DNA of 64,000 nucleotides from positions 1 to 64,000 of the forward strand of contig JADKCH010000017.1 of the NCBI GenBank assembly GCA_016714685.1, given 5' to 3'. The DNA comes from Candidatus Geothrix odensensis. Lineage in GTDB: Bacteria > Acidobacteriota > Holophagae > Holophagales > Holophagaceae. Positions within the stretch are counted from its first letter, which is position 1. Every line of letters begins with the position of its first letter. The position numbers and the translations under genes are program-made. Under the pieces are notes generated by a model, which saw only the letters and a list, made by a program, of their open reading frames with translations, did no database searches and had not been told where the DNA came from. Below, in pieces: positions 8,104-18,585 of this stretch.

Positions 8104-9437
8104 CGATGACCCAGTTCACCTTCGACCCCAACCGCTGCACCGGCTGCCAGGCCTGCGTGCTGGCCTGCTGGATGGAGAACCGCGAGGTCCAGACGCGGTC
8201 CTGGCGCACGGTCCACACCTTCAACGCCTGCGGCCACCCCGACCTGCCGGTCTTCCATCTCTCCTTCGCCTGCCACCACTGCGAGGCGCCCGCCTGCCTC
8301 GAGCACTGCCCGGCGGATGCCTACACGAAGGACGCGGCCACCGGCGTGGTGACCATCCATGCGGATCGCTGCATGGGCTGCCGCTACTGCACCTGGGCCT
8401 GCCCCCACGACGCGCCGAAATTCAACGCGGCCCTCGGCACCATCGAGAAATGCACCCTCTGTCCCGAGCGGCTGGCGCAAGGCCTCGAGCCCGCCTGCGT
8501 GGCCCGCTGCCCCATGGAGGCCCTGGGCGTGTCCGCCCTCGATCCCGGGCGTCCCCTCGTCGGCGTGCCGGGGCTGCCCCCCTCGGCCACGGCGCCCGCC
8601 ATCGCCATCGTGCCCCTGCGCCGACCCGAGCCGCCCCGTCTGGGACACCGGCCGCCGGACGAGGCGATGGGGCCCTACCTGGAGGCGTTGCTCCGGGTGG
8701 CGCAGCCGAAGATCACCCTGCGGGGCGAGTGGACCCTGCTGCTCTTCACCACGGTGATCAGCGGGCTCGCGGCCTGGATGGGCGCCTCCCTGCTGGGCGG
8801 CCCGCCGGTGCACCGCTGGGCCTTCCTGCTCCTGGGCGCCCTGGTGCTGGGCCTGAGCACGGCGCACCTGGGGCGGCCGGAGCGCGCCTGGCGGGCCCTG
8901 CTGCACCTGCGAACCAGCTGGCTCTCCCGCGAGGTGGCCGCCGTCTCGCTTTTCCTGGGGCTGGGCGCCCTGGCGACATTCGTCGAACCAGCGCTGGGCC
9001 TCCCCGCGGCCCTGGCGGGCTTCCTGGCCCTCTTCGCCATCGACCGCCTCTACCGCGTGGCCCTCCGCACGGGGCCCTGGAACCTCCACAGCGCCCACGT
9101 GCTGTTCAACGGCCTCTTCCTGCTGGGTCTGCTGGCCGGGATTCGGCCCCTGGCCCTGGTGCTGGGCCTGCTGAAGGCGCTGCTCTACCTGCACCGGAAG
9201 CAGCACTTCGCCGATCTGGGTAGGCCGGTCCGCCCCGGGATCTCCGCCTTGCGGCTGGGCCTCGGCTTCCTGGGGCCCCTGTGGCTGAGCGCAGCGCATC
9301 CACTCCTGGCGGCGGCCCTGGCGATCCTGGGCGACCTCGTCGATCGGGCCGAGTACTACGACGAGCTTGAGGTCGCCACGCCCCGGGCGGATCTGCTGGA
9401 TCGCCTGCGGAAGGACACGACTGCTGCGCCGATCTAG
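8100..9437 (+). CDS. fused DmsB-DmsC subunit: four-cluster ferredoxin plus membrane anchor
   Basis: A 445-aa protein. Residues 1-180 are a DmsB-type electron-transfer domain with four cysteine groups (CTGCQACVLAC, CHHCEAPACLEHC, CMGCRYCTWAC, CTLC...CVARC), enough for four [4Fe-4S] clusters. From about residue 210 to the end it is a multi-helix DmsC-type quinol-binding anchor with the family signature STAHLGRPERAW and SWLSREV. Dms subunits B and C are usually separate genes, so this is a fusion. It starts inside the stop codon of the catalytic subunit (ATGA) and would pass electrons between the quinone pool and that subunit. Confidence 0.92.
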   Translation: MTMTQFTFDPNRCTGCQACVLACWMENREVQTRSWRTVHTFNACGHPDLPVFHLSFACHHCEAPACLEHCPADAYTKDAATGVVTIHADRCMGCRYCTWACPHDAPKFNAALGTIEKCTLCPERLAQGLEPACVARCPMEALGVSALDPGRPLVGVPGLPPSATAPAIAIVPLRRPEPPRLGHRPPDEAMGPYLEALLRVAQPKITLRGEWTLLLFTTVISGLAAWMGASLLGGPPVHRWAFLLLGALVLGLSTAHLGRPERAWRALLHLRTSWLSREVAAVSLFLGLGALATFVEPALGLPAALAGFLALFAIDRLYRVALRTGPWNLHSAHVLFNGLFLLGLLAGIRPLALVLGLLKALLYLHRKQHFADLGRPVRPGISALRLGLGFLGPLWLSAAHPLLAAALAILGDLVDRAEYYDELEVATPRADLLDRLRKDTTAAPI

Positions 9438-10540
9438 CCGGCCACTTCGTCCGCCAGCGCCAGGCAGGCCGTGAGGCCCGGGGACTCGATGCCCAGCAGG
9501 TTCACGAGGCCTGGTACGCCATGCTCGGTTTCACGCTGGATGAGGAAATCCGGCATGGGCTCGCCGGGGCCGTGGAGCTTGGGGCGGATGCCCGCGTAGG
9601 CCGGCTGCAGTGACCCGTCCGGCAGTCCGGGCCAGTACTTGCGGATCTCGGCGTAGAAGCTTTCGGCGCGGTGGGGGTCCACGCCGTACTCCTCGCGGTC
9701 GATCCACTCCACGTCCGGCCCGAAGCGGGCCTGGCCCGCCAGGTCTAGGGTGAGGTGGACGCCCAGGGCGCCGAGGGGCGGGATGGGATAGACCAGCCGC
9801 GAGAAGGGCGCGGCGCCGGTGAGGCTGAAGTAGTTGCCCTTGGCGAAGCGGCGGGGCAGGGGCGGCAGGCTCGCGGCGCGAATGCCCTCGATGGCATGGG
9901 CCACGCCAAGGGCGCCCAGCCCCGCGGCGTTGAAGACGCGCCGCGCCAGCAGGGTCATGGGCTCGGCGCCGCCGACCCGAAGCTCCACTCCCTGCGCGGT
10001 GGCGCGGCCCCCCAGCACGGGGCTCTTCAGCACCACTGAGGCGCCCGCGGTTTCCGCCTCCCGGCACAGGGAGCGCATGAGGCCATGGCTGTCGACGATG
10101 CCCGTGCTGGGGGAGAGCAGGGCCGCCGTGCAGTGGAGCCGGGGTTCGAGGCGCCGGGCCTCCTCGGCGTCGAGCCACTGGAGGTCCGCCACGCCATTGG
10201 CGGCGGCCCGGGCCTGGAGCTGGCGCAGGGCCTCCACCTGGGCAGCATCCGTGGCCACGATGAGCTTGCCGCAGCGGCGGTGGTCCACGTGGTGCTCGGC
10301 GCAGTAGGCGTAGAGGGCCCGGTTGCCCGCCACGCAAAGCTGGGCCTTGAGCGAGTCCTTTGGATAGTAGATCCCCGCGTGGATGACCTCGCTGTTGCGC
10401 GAGCTGATGCCCGTGCCGATGCGGTCCTCCGCTTCCAGCACCACCACCTCGCGGCCCTGCAGGGCCAGCTTCCGGGCGAGCGCCAAGCCCACCACGCCAG
10501 CGCCGATGACGATGCAGTCCACGCGTTCCATGGCATCCAT
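9434..10540 (-). CDS. FAD-dependent L-2-hydroxyglutarate oxidase-like protein
   Basis: A ~368-aa DAO-family flavoprotein. The N-terminal dinucleotide fold is clear (DCIVIGAGVVGLALA, then VVVLEAEDRIGTGISSRNSE), and the IHAGIYYPKDSLKA motif is typical of the LhgO/L2HGDH branch that oxidises L-2-hydroxyglutarate to 2-oxoglutarate, feeding electrons to the quinone pool. The start is set at ATG 10540 (MDAMERVDC); the in-frame extension to 10609 lies in a dispersed repeat and has no family similarity. It converges with the DmsBC gene with a 4-nt overlap of the ends. Other FAD oxidases of the same fold cannot be excluded. Confidence 0.82.
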   Translation of the reverse strand: MDAMERVDCIVIGAGVVGLALARKLALQGREVVVLEAEDRIGTGISSRNSEVIHAGIYYPKDSLKAQLCVAGNRALYAYCAEHHVDHRRCGKLIVATDAAQVEALRQLQARAAANGVADLQWLDAEEARRLEPRLHCTAALLSPSTGIVDSHGLMRSLCREAETAGASVVLKSPVLGGRATAQGVELRVGGAEPMTLLARRVFNAAGLGALGVAHAIEGIRAASLPPLPRRFAKGNYFSLTGAAPFSRLVYPIPPLGALGVHLTLDLAGQARFGPDVEWIDREEYGVDPHRAESFYAEIRKYWPGLPDGSLQPAYAGIRPKLHGPGEPMPDFLIQRETEHGVPGLVNLLGIESPGLTACLALADEVAG

Positions 10541-10584
10541 CTTCGCGGTAATGGTGGTTTCTAGGAAGTCAGGGCAAAGGCTTC

Positions 10585-10690
10585 GATCCACAAATTTCAT
10601 AGACTCCACAGGTGGACTTACGGAACGGGAGGCCGGGCTGTGGCGCTGGCTGGCACTGAATCTGTGTCATCTGTGTAATCTGTGGATTCC
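10585..10690. repeat. dispersed inverted-repeat element, locus A
   Basis: The left arm (10585-10610, GATCCACAAATTTCATAGAC...) is an imperfect inverse of the right arm (10658-10690), which iterates ATCTGTG: AATCTGTGTCATCTGTG, then TAATCTGTGGATTCC. The total span of ~106 bp equals that of locus B at 19971-20077. It lies in the divergent gap between the LhgO-like gene and mutS. The composition is lower in GC than the flanking genes. It looks like a small non-coding element able to form a hairpin. Confidence 0.6.
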
Positions 10691-10714
10691 GCCTTTTCCT
10701 TTCCTGGATGTGCC

Positions 10715-13230
10715 ATGTCCACTCCCATGCTGCAGCAGATCGCCGGCCTCAAGCGCGAGGCGGGCGAGGCCGTGCTGCTGACGCGCATGGGCGACTTCTA
10801 CGAGATCCTGGGGGAGGACGCGGTCCGGGCGGCCCCGGTGCTGGAGATCGCGCTGACGATGCGGGGCAAGGGCACGGAAGCGGAGACGCCCATGTGCGGC
10901 GTGCCCCACTTCGCCCTGGAGTCCTACCTGCCCAAGCTGCTGGCGGCGGGCTTCTCCGCGGCCATCGCGGAGCCCACGGCGAAGCCCGAGGAGGTGAAGG
11001 GCCTGCTGCCCCGCGCCATCAAGCGCATCATCACCCCCGGCACTTGGCTCGACGATGACGCCCGCTGGCTCTGCGCCCTGCACCGGACGGGGACCACCTG
11101 GGGCCTGGCCCTGCTGCAGCTGGCCTCCGGCGCCCTGCGGGTGCTGCCCGGCGAGGGCCAGGAGGCCCTGCAGGCCACCCTGGAGCGGCTGGATCCCCAG
11201 GAACTGATCCTGGCCGAGGGCGCGGAGGATCCCCCCGATCTCGAGGCCGCCCGTACGCGACTGCCCACCTGGCGCTTCGAGGCCTCCCGAGCCAAGCAGC
11301 AGGTGCTGGCCTTCTTCGGCTGGCAGCACCTGGAAGGCGTGGGCCTCGATCCCTACCCGGCGGCCCTGGGCGCCCTGGCGGCGCTACTTGATCACGTGGA
11401 GGCCACCCAGAAGGGCCGCCCGGCCCACCTGCAGGGCGTGGCCCTCGAACTGGGCGCCTCCGGGCCCCTGGTGGATGCCACCAGCGCCCGGCACCTCGAA
11501 GTCCTCGCCAACGGCCTGGATGGCGGCCGGGCCGGGTCCCTGCTGGCCCTGCTGGACCAGTGCCGCACCCGCATGGGCTCCCGCCGGCTAAAGGCCTGGC
11601 TGGAGCAGCCCCTGCGCGATCGCGGGGCGCTGGAACGCCGCTGGTCCCAGGTGGCCTGGCTCACGGAGGATCGCCGCCGCGGCCCCATCCAGACCCTGCT
11701 GGCCCAGGTGCCGGACCTGGATCGCCTGCTGGGCCGCGTGGCCCTGGGCCTGGCCCTGCCGCCGGAGCTGGCCCAGCTGCGCGAGGGGCTGGCCGTGCTC
11801 CAGAAGCTGCCCGCGCGGATCCAGGACGAGGGCTGGGCCTCCGAGGTTGCGGAGCTGGGGCTCTGGCCTGGAGATACGCCCCTGTGCACGCCCCTACTCA
11901 GCGAACTGCAGCGCAGCCTTGCCGAGGCGCCGCCGTTGGATCTCGAGAAGGGTGGCGTCATTCGGGAAGGCGTGGATCTCGAGCTCGACGGCGTGCGCCG
12001 CCTAGCCCGCGACGCCAAGCAGGTGATGCTGGAACTGGAGGAGGAGGAGCGGGCCGCCTCGGGCATCAACAGCCTGAAGATCAAATACAACCGCGTGTTC
12101 GGGTACTACTTCGAAATCACGAAATCGAACCTGGGCGCCGTGCCGGCCCACTTCCTCCGCAAGCAGACCCTGGCCAACGCCGAGCGCTTCACCACGGAGA
12201 AGCTGGTGGCCTTCGAGCAGCGGCTGCTGAGCGCGGAGAGCGACCAGGCCCGGCTGGAGGCGATCCAGTTCCAGCGCCTGCTGGCCCTCGTGCTGGAGCA
12301 CCGGGCAGGCTTGATCGCCCTGGCCCGGGCCGTGGCTGCGCTGGACGTGCTGGCGGCCCTGGCGGAGCGGGCCCGGCTCTCGGGCTGGACGCGGCCCGAG
12401 CTGGGCGAGGAGCGGGAGCTGGTGCTGGCGGCGGCCCGCCATCCCATGCTGGAATCCCGCCTGGGCCGGGATTGCATCCCCAACGACCTGCAGTTCAGCG
12501 CGCAGCAGCCCATGGCCGTGGTGACGGGCCCCAACATGGGCGGCAAGTCCACCTTCCTGCGCACGGCGGCCCTGCTGGTGGTGCTGGCCCAGACCGGCTC
12601 CTTCGTGCCCGCGGAGCTCATGCGCTTCGGCCTGGTGGACCGCATCTTCACCCGCATCGGCGCCTCGGATCAGCTCGCCAAGGGCCAGTCCACCTTCATG
12701 GTGGAGATGACCGAGACCGCGCGGATCCTCAACCAGACCACCGCCGCCAGCCTGGTGATCCTGGACGAGATCGGCAGGGGCACCTCCACGCGGGATGGCC
12801 TGGCCTTGGCCGAGGCCATTGCCCTCTTCCTCCGTGACTTGAAAGGCGGCGCCCCGCGCACCCTCTTTGCCACCCACTACTTCGAGATGACCAAGCTGGC
12901 GGATGACAGCCGCATCCAGAACCTCCACGTGGAGGTCCAGGAGTGGGAGGAGCAGCTGCACTTCCTCCACCGCGTGGCCCAGGGCCCGGCGGACCGCAGC
13001 TACGGCATCCAGGTGGCGCGCCTGGCGGGCCTGCCGAAGTCGGTCATCCAGAAGGCCCAGCGCCTGCTGGCCCAGACCCCCGAAACGCCGCCCCGGGCGC
13101 CCATGCCGAGTCAGCCGGCCCTGCCGCTCTTCGAAACAGAGCCAGATCCGTTGCGGGCCGAGTTGGAGTCCCTGGACCTGAACCGAATGACGCCCATCGA
13201 AGCCCTGAACTGGATCGCCTCGAGGCGACG

Positions 13231-13234
<4 letters not shown>
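10715..13234 (+). CDS. mutS: DNA mismatch repair protein MutS
   Basis: MutS recognises mispaired bases and small loops and starts mismatch repair with MutL. The 839-aa product has the mismatch-binding domain with MGDFYEIL near the N-terminus, the connector and lever domains, and the C-terminal ATPase with GPNMGGKSTFLRT, the DEIGRGTST Walker B region and the ATHYFEMTKL motif. The ATG at 10715 (MSTPMLQQIAG) is preferred over the upstream in-frame ATG at 10682, which lies in the dispersed repeat. The stop overlaps the next gene by 4 nt. Confidence 0.96.
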
Positions 13235-13759
<525 letters not shown>

Positions 13760-13785
<26 letters not shown>

Positions 13786-14773
13786 GCTCCGCCATGAGCA
13801 TCACCGGGTTGGTGTACTCGAGGGTCTGCATGCGGACACCCTGGGCGGCCTCGATGCAGGCGGGATCCCGGTGGATGAGGATGCAGGCCTCGGGGGCCAG
13901 CCCCAGGCTCGAGGCCCCCGCGAGCAGCAGGGCCCTGTCGGGAAGCCGGGCCCCGGCTTCGCAGGAGAGGGCATTGGCCGTGAAGGAACTGGCCAGTCCC
14001 AGCCGGCCCAGGACCTGGCTGCGCATCCAGGGGGCGGCATTGCCCACCAGGGCCACGGGCTGGTGCTGTTTCAGGCGTCCGGCCAGCTGGGCCATGGCCG
14101 GGTTGGGGTGGTACGAGGTCCCGTAGGCCAAGGCCAGGCTTTCTGGCGCCGCGGCCCGCCCCGCCCAGCCGGTCCACTCCACCTCGAAGCGCTCCAGGTC
14201 CCACTGCCCAGATTCGAGCTTCGGCAGAAAGCCCGGGTCCTCGAAGAGGGCGGTCCGGACTTCGGCCTCGGACTTGCCGCTGCCCTCGACCATGGCCTGG
14301 ATGAGGGGAGCCGCGTCCAGGCTGCAGACCACCCCCTCCAGTCCCAGGAGGATGCCCTCGATGGAGGCCGTGGGCAGGGCCCGCTTCAGGAAGGGCCCGT
14401 ATTCCTGATCCACCTTGATGATGTGGTTCATGTACCAGTCGCGGAGGAAGGTCGCGGTCTCGTCCACCACCCGGGGATCAGCCGGATCGTAGCTCCGGCT
14501 CAGCTCCTTGACCCGGTTCACGAAGTAGACGTGCTCCTGGCAGTGCTGGGACAGCTTCGGGTAGCCCGCGGCGCGCATGTAGCGCTCCTCGCTGCTGAAG
14601 TGGGTCTGGGCATAGTCGCCCAGGGCCTTGAAGATGTGGCTCACGGTATCGGGGTGCTTGCGGCCGTCGAGGTTGTCGCTCAGCTCGTTGAGCAGGTCCA
14701 GCAGCCCCTGGTGCTGAGCGTCGATTTCGCGGAAGTTGATGTTGTAGCGGTCTTTCCATTGGATGTGGGCCAT
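13760..14773 (-). CDS. bacteriohemerythrin fused to a degenerate HAD-like domain
   Basis: A 337-aa two-domain protein. Residues 1-135 are a bacteriohemerythrin with all seven di-iron ligands: H21, H58, E62, H77, H81, H117 and D122 (motifs DAQHQGLL, THFSSEE, QHCQEH, HIIKVDQE). It should bind O2 or NO reversibly. Residues ~138-337 follow the outline of a HAD superfamily phosphatase (GLEGVV, LVGNAAPW, GARLPD, CILIHRDP, IEAAQGVRMQTLEY), but each catalytic position is replaced: DxD becomes GLE, the motif III Lys becomes Leu, and the acidic pair becomes HR. The C-terminal half is therefore probably a pseudo-enzyme with a binding or regulatory role. There is no signal peptide. It is convergent with the NimA-like gene. 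Confidence 0.85.
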
Positions 14774-14850
14774 GGATCGTCCTTGTGTGGGGCTTTCCCC
14801 CAGCTCATCGGTGCACCCGGGTTCCTATCCCAGTCCTGTAGACTTCGGCC

Positions 14851-15174
14851 ATGGTTTCCCCACCGATGCCCAGGCCTCCGCTCTCCAGGACCCGCATCCG
14901 GGTGGCCTGGGCCGTCGCCCTGGCCGTGGACGCCATCCAGATCCCCGCCGGGGCCACCGGCCCGGTGGGCTGGCTGCTGGGCGCGGGACTGGATGTGGTC
15001 ACCATGGTGGTCATGTGGGCCCTGCTCGGGTTCCACTGGGCCTTCCTGCCCTCCTTCCTCACGGAGGGGATTCCCTACCTCAACCTCGCCCCCTTCTGGA
15101 CCCTGGCCGTGGCCCTGGCCACGCGGGGGCGGGGTGACGGGGAGTTTCCGCCGCCCCCGCGGCTGGTGAACTGA
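14851..15174 (+). CDS. small conserved-looking membrane protein
   Basis: A 107-aa protein with a short basic N-terminus and about three hydrophobic segments (AWAVALAVDAIQIP, LDVVTMVVMWALLGFHWAFL, LAPFWTLAVALA). I recognise no named family. It is divergent from the hemerythrin-HAD gene with a ~77-bp gap and convergent with the ABC ATPase gene. The codon pattern agrees with neighbouring genes and the motif PAGATGPVGWLLGAGLD looks constrained, so it is probably real. Its function is unknown. Confidence 0.65.
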   Translation: MVSPPMPRPPLSRTRIRVAWAVALAVDAIQIPAGATGPVGWLLGAGLDVVTMVVMWALLGFHWAFLPSFLTEGIPYLNLAPFWTLAVALATRGRGDGEFPPPPRLVN

Positions 15175-15184
15175 AGCCCGGAGC

Positions 15185-15985
15185 CTAGTCCACCGCCGCG
15201 TGCTTGAACTCATCCTGGTTGTGCCGGCTCTGCTCCTCCATGAGCAGCTGGCTCAGCTCCTTCTTCAGGGCGTTGAAGGCGGGGCTGGCCACGTCGCGCG
15301 GGCGGGGCAGGTCGATGGCGAGGTCGCGCTTCAGGGTGCCGGGCCGGTAGGTCATGACCACGGTGCGGTCGGCCAGGTAGAGGGCCTCCTCGATGCTGTG
15401 GGTGACGAAGAGGATGGTCTTCTTCAGCTCGGTCCAGAGGCGCAGCAGCTCGTCCTGCAGGTTGCGGCGGGTGAGGGCGTCCAGGGCGCCGAAGGGTTCG
15501 TCCATGAGCATGATGGGCGAGTCGATGGCCAGCACCCGGGCGATGGCCACGCGCTGCCGCATGCCGCCGCTGAGGTCCTTGGGGTGGCGGCGGCGGAAGT
15601 CCTCCAGGTGGAGCATGGCCAGCAGGCCATCCACCTTCTCCTGGATGGCGGGCTTGGCCAGGCCCTTGATCTGGAGCCCAAAGGCGATGTTCTGCTCCAC
15701 GGTCATCCAGGGGAACAGCGCGTATTCCTGGAACACCATGCCGCGGTCCGGGCCGGGTTCCGTGATGGTGGCGCCCTCCACCGTGATGCTGCCGGAGCTG
15801 GGCAGGCTGAAGCCCGCCACGGCGTTCAGCAGGGTGGACTTCCCGCAGCCGGAGGGCCCCAGCAGGCAGACGAACTGGCCCTGGGGGATCTCCAGATTGA
15901 TGGCCTTGAGAGCGTGGACCTCCTGGCCGCCGCTCTGGAAGACCTTGTGCACGGCCTGGACGCTGATGTGCGCGGCCCCGCTCAT
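15185..15985 (-). CDS. ABC transporter ATPase (SsuB/TauB type)
   Basis: A 266-aa nucleotide-binding subunit. Walker A is GPSGCGKST, the signature is LSGGMRQR and Walker B is MLMDEPFGALD, with the switch His in VTHSIEEA. The SIEEAL and FQEYALFPWMTV motifs are typical of the nitrate/sulfonate/taurine importer family. The start ATG at 15985 overlaps the permease stop, so the two are translationally coupled. It powers the importer formed with the permease and binding protein just upstream. Confidence 0.92.
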   Translation of the reverse strand: MSGAAHISVQAVHKVFQSGGQEVHALKAINLEIPQGQFVCLLGPSGCGKSTLLNAVAGFSLPSSGSITVEGATITEPGPDRGMVFQEYALFPWMTVEQNIAFGLQIKGLAKPAIQEKVDGLLAMLHLEDFRRRHPKDLSGGMRQRVAIARVLAIDSPIMLMDEPFGALDALTRRNLQDELLRLWTELKKTILFVTHSIEEALYLADRTVVMTYRPGTLKRDLAIDLPRPRDVASPAFNALKKELSQLLMEEQSRHNQDEFKHAAVD

Positions 15986-16800
15986 GCCTGCTCCAGGCCG
16001 CGGTGCCACTTCAGCAGGTGCGAGCTGAGGCGGCTCATGAGGGTGTCGATGCCCAGGCCCAGCAGGCCGATGGTGAACATGCCCGCGATGATCTTGTCGG
16101 ACCAGAGGTATTCGCGCGCTTCGAGGATGCGGTAGCCCAGGCCGTTGTTCACGGCGATCATCTCGGAGACGATCACCACGATGAAGGCCGTGCCCATGCC
16201 GATGCGGGCCCCGGTGAAGATGTAGGGCGTGGCGGCGGGCAGGATGATGCGGGTGAACTGGGTGAGCCGCGAGGCCCCCAGGTTGCGGCCCACGCGGAGG
16301 TAGATGCTGTCCACGTTCTGCACGCCCGCCACGGTGTTCATCAGCACCGGGAAGAAGGCCCCGATGCTGATGAGGAAGACGGCGGGCGGGTTGCCCAGGC
16401 CGAACCAGAGGATCGAGAGGGGGATGTAGGCGATGGGCGGGATGGGCCGCAGCACCTGGATGAGCGGGTTGAAGAGGCCGTAGACCAGCCTGCTGTAGCC
16501 CATGGCCAGCCCCAGGGGCAGGGCCAGGCCGCCGCCAATGAGGAAGCCCACCAGCACCCGGTAGAGGCTCCCCAGAGCGTCGTGGATGAGCTCACCCGAG
16601 AAGCACCAGGCGAGGTACGAGCCCTGGGCCGGGTCGAACACCTCGAGGGGCCGCAGGTAGGCCCACCACTTGACGAGCACCTGCATGGGCGAGGGCAGGA
16701 TGACGGGGTTCACCCAGCCCATGGAGGACAGCAGCTGCCAGAAGCCCAGGGCCGCCAGGGGGACGAGGATGCCGGAGGCGGCGCGCCTGAAGCGATTCAT
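15982..16800 (-). CDS. ABC transporter permease (SsuC/TauC type)
   Basis: A 272-aa inner-membrane permease with about six transmembrane helices and the cytoplasmic coupling loop (RVGRNLGASRLTQFTRIILPAA is the EAA-like region, here RNLGASRLTQF). It belongs to the binding-protein-dependent transport family used for aliphatic sulfonates, taurine, nitrate or thiamine-precursor analogues. The start overlaps the stop of the binding-protein gene by 4 nt, and the end overlaps the ATPase start, giving a tightly coupled three-gene operon. Confidence 0.92.
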   Translation of the reverse strand: MNRFRRAASGILVPLAALGFWQLLSSMGWVNPVILPSPMQVLVKWWAYLRPLEVFDPAQGSYLAWCFSGELIHDALGSLYRVLVGFLIGGGLALPLGLAMGYSRLVYGLFNPLIQVLRPIPPIAYIPLSILWFGLGNPPAVFLISIGAFFPVLMNTVAGVQNVDSIYLRVGRNLGASRLTQFTRIILPAATPYIFTGARIGMGTAFIVVIVSEMIAVNNGLGYRILEAREYLWSDKIIAGMFTIGLLGLGIDTLMSRLSSHLLKWHRGLEQA

Positions 16801-17816
16801 CCCTTCTTGCCCTTCGGCGCCTTCTTGCCCTTCTCGGGGACCAGGGGTTTTGGCTGGTCGATGTTCAGCTGCTTCTTCGCCTCGGCCAGGAGGTCCAGCC
16901 TGACCCAGTCGGCGGCCTTCGGCGGGTTGGCCATCTTGCCAACGCCGTACCTGGCCATGAGGTCCACGGTGACCTGGGCGTGCTCCAGGCTCATGTCATA
17001 GGTGAAGGGGGAGTTGCCGATGGCGTCCTGGTAGTCGTCAGAGGTGATCTGGTTCTTGAACATGGCCTCACGCACGTACTTCTCCGCGAAAGCCGGCTCA
17101 TCGATGAACTTCTTGGTGGCCTCCACGAAGCAGAGCAGGAACCGCTGCGCCACGTCCCGCCGTTCCTTGTAGAGCTTTTCCGTGATGACCAGGGCGCGGA
17201 TGGGTTCGCCCAGGGGCGTGTCATAGGGCTTCATCAGCTCGATGCCGAACTGCTTGTTGATGGCTTGCGAGCTGTAGGGCTCGCTCTGGCACATGGCATC
17301 GATGTTCTTGGCCATGAGGGCCTGGTTCAGGTCGGCGAAGGGCAGGTACATCACCAGCACGTCCTTCCCGGGTTTGTCCGACCAGGTGAGGCCGGCCTGG
17401 CCCAATTCCGCCAGGAGCAGCAGCTCCTGGGCGCCACCCCGGGCCACGCCGACCTTCCTGCCTTTGAGATCCTTCAGGGACTTGATGCCAGAGGTGGTGC
17501 CCACCACGATGCGGGCACCCCCCTTGGCGAACCCCGCCACCACGTAGATGGGGACCCCGGCGGCGCGACCGGCGGCGGCGGCGTCCAGGGCCGAGGCGCT
17601 GGCGTCGATCTCACCGGCCACGATGGCGGGGCTGATGTCGATGCCCTTGGCGAACATGCGCTCCTCGATCTTGAGTCGATACTTCGGGGCCAGCTCCTTC
17701 ATGTAGGACACGGCGCCGTAGTGGGCGAACTTCAGGTTGCCCAGGCGCACCAGGTCCTGGGCCGGCAGCATGGCGGAAGAGAGGCAGAGCAGGGCAAGGA
17801 GGGCTTTCATGCGCAT
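16797..17816 (-). CDS. ABC transporter substrate-binding protein (SsuA/TauA/NMT1-like)
   Basis: A 339-aa secreted protein with a signal peptide (MRMKALLALLCLSSAMLPAQ, cleavage probably after MLPAQ). The body follows the NMT1/SsuA-type binding fold (LGNLKFAHYGAVSYMKELAP, GEIDASASALDAAAAG, LKDLKGRKVGVARGGAQELL). It would deliver a small anion-like or pyrimidine-like compound to the coupled permease and ATPase. A lysine/glycine-rich tail (KGKKAPKGKKG) ends the protein. The ATG at 17816 has a GGAGCG ribosome-binding site. The substrate cannot be fixed from sequence; sulfonate or taurine is only the family default. Confidence 0.88.
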   Translation of the reverse strand: MRMKALLALLCLSSAMLPAQDLVRLGNLKFAHYGAVSYMKELAPKYRLKIEERMFAKGIDISPAIVAGEIDASASALDAAAAGRAAGVPIYVVAGFAKGGARIVVGTTSGIKSLKDLKGRKVGVARGGAQELLLLAELGQAGLTWSDKPGKDVLVMYLPFADLNQALMAKNIDAMCQSEPYSSQAINKQFGIELMKPYDTPLGEPIRALVITEKLYKERRDVAQRFLLCFVEATKKFIDEPAFAEKYVREAMFKNQITSDDYQDAIGNSPFTYDMSLEHAQVTVDLMARYGVGKMANPPKAADWVRLDLLAEAKKQLNIDQPKPLVPEKGKKAPKGKKG

Positions 17817-17861
17817 GGTCGCTCCGGGGTTTCCCCGATTGTAGAACGAACCGGCGGAGCC

Positions 17862-18464
17862 TCAGCCCGGGATCGGACGGAGCCGGCCCACCAGCAGGTA
17901 TTCCCGGCCGGCACGGCGCGGATGGCTGGTGGTCGCCTCGGCCAAGTGCAGGACTTCGAAGCGGGGCTCGACCAGGCGGCGCAGGTCCGCCATGGGGATG
18001 GCGTGCGGGGGGCCGGGCCGGCCGTTCACATCGTGGAAGAAGGCGGCGAGCCAGAGGCCGCCGGGCCGCAGGTGGCGGGCCGCGGCCTCCACGTAGGCGG
18101 GGCGGCGGGCCGGATCCATGGCCACGAAGCAGGTGTGGTCGAAGATGGCGTCCCAGGGGCCGAGTAGCGTGGTGAACCAGTCCGCCTGGGACCAGGCCAC
18201 CCGGTCCCCGTACCGCCCCATGGCCCCCTGGATGGCCAGGGGCGCGAAGTCCAGGCCTGTGACGGCGAAGCCCAGTGTCGCCAGCTCGGCGGCATCGTGG
18301 CCGTAGCCGCAGCCCGGCACCACCAGCTCACAGCCAGGCCGCAGGCCCAGGGGCAGGGCCAGGTCCAGCAGCTCGCGCACGAGGGGCGTGGCCCCGTCCA
18401 TGTCCCAGCCGGGCCGGCCCTCGTCCCGGTAGAGCTGGTTCCAATAGTCGGGGTGGGTCGTCAT
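17862..18464 (-). CDS. SAM-dependent methyltransferase, thiopurine methyltransferase-like
   Basis: A 200-aa class I methyltransferase. It opens with DYWNQLYRDEGRPGWDMDG, a signature of the TPMT-like branch, followed by the SAM-binding loop LVVPGCGYGHDAAELA and the acidic motif VTGLDFAPLAI. Family members methylate thiols, selenium or tellurium compounds, or halides. The start ATG 18464 fits the family N-terminus; the frame is open upstream into unrelated sequence. It follows the ABC operon on the same strand but is transcribed before it, with a 45-bp gap, so it may be co-transcribed. Confidence 0.85.
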   Translation of the reverse strand: MTTHPDYWNQLYRDEGRPGWDMDGATPLVRELLDLALPLGLRPGCELVVPGCGYGHDAAELATLGFAVTGLDFAPLAIQGAMGRYGDRVAWSQADWFTTLLGPWDAIFDHTCFVAMDPARRPAYVEAAARHLRPGGLWLAAFFHDVNGRPGPPHAIPMADLRRLVEPRFEVLHLAEATTSHPRRAGREYLLVGRLRPIPG

Positions 18465-18585
18465 CACCCCAGGATAGAGCGCCGCCTCCCGCCCGGGTAT
18501 TTGCGCGAATAACTTTGCGTCTGCTCCAAAAATGAAACAAAATTGTGCAAACCCGACGCAGCGACTGGAGCGACCCGTGAGCAGG

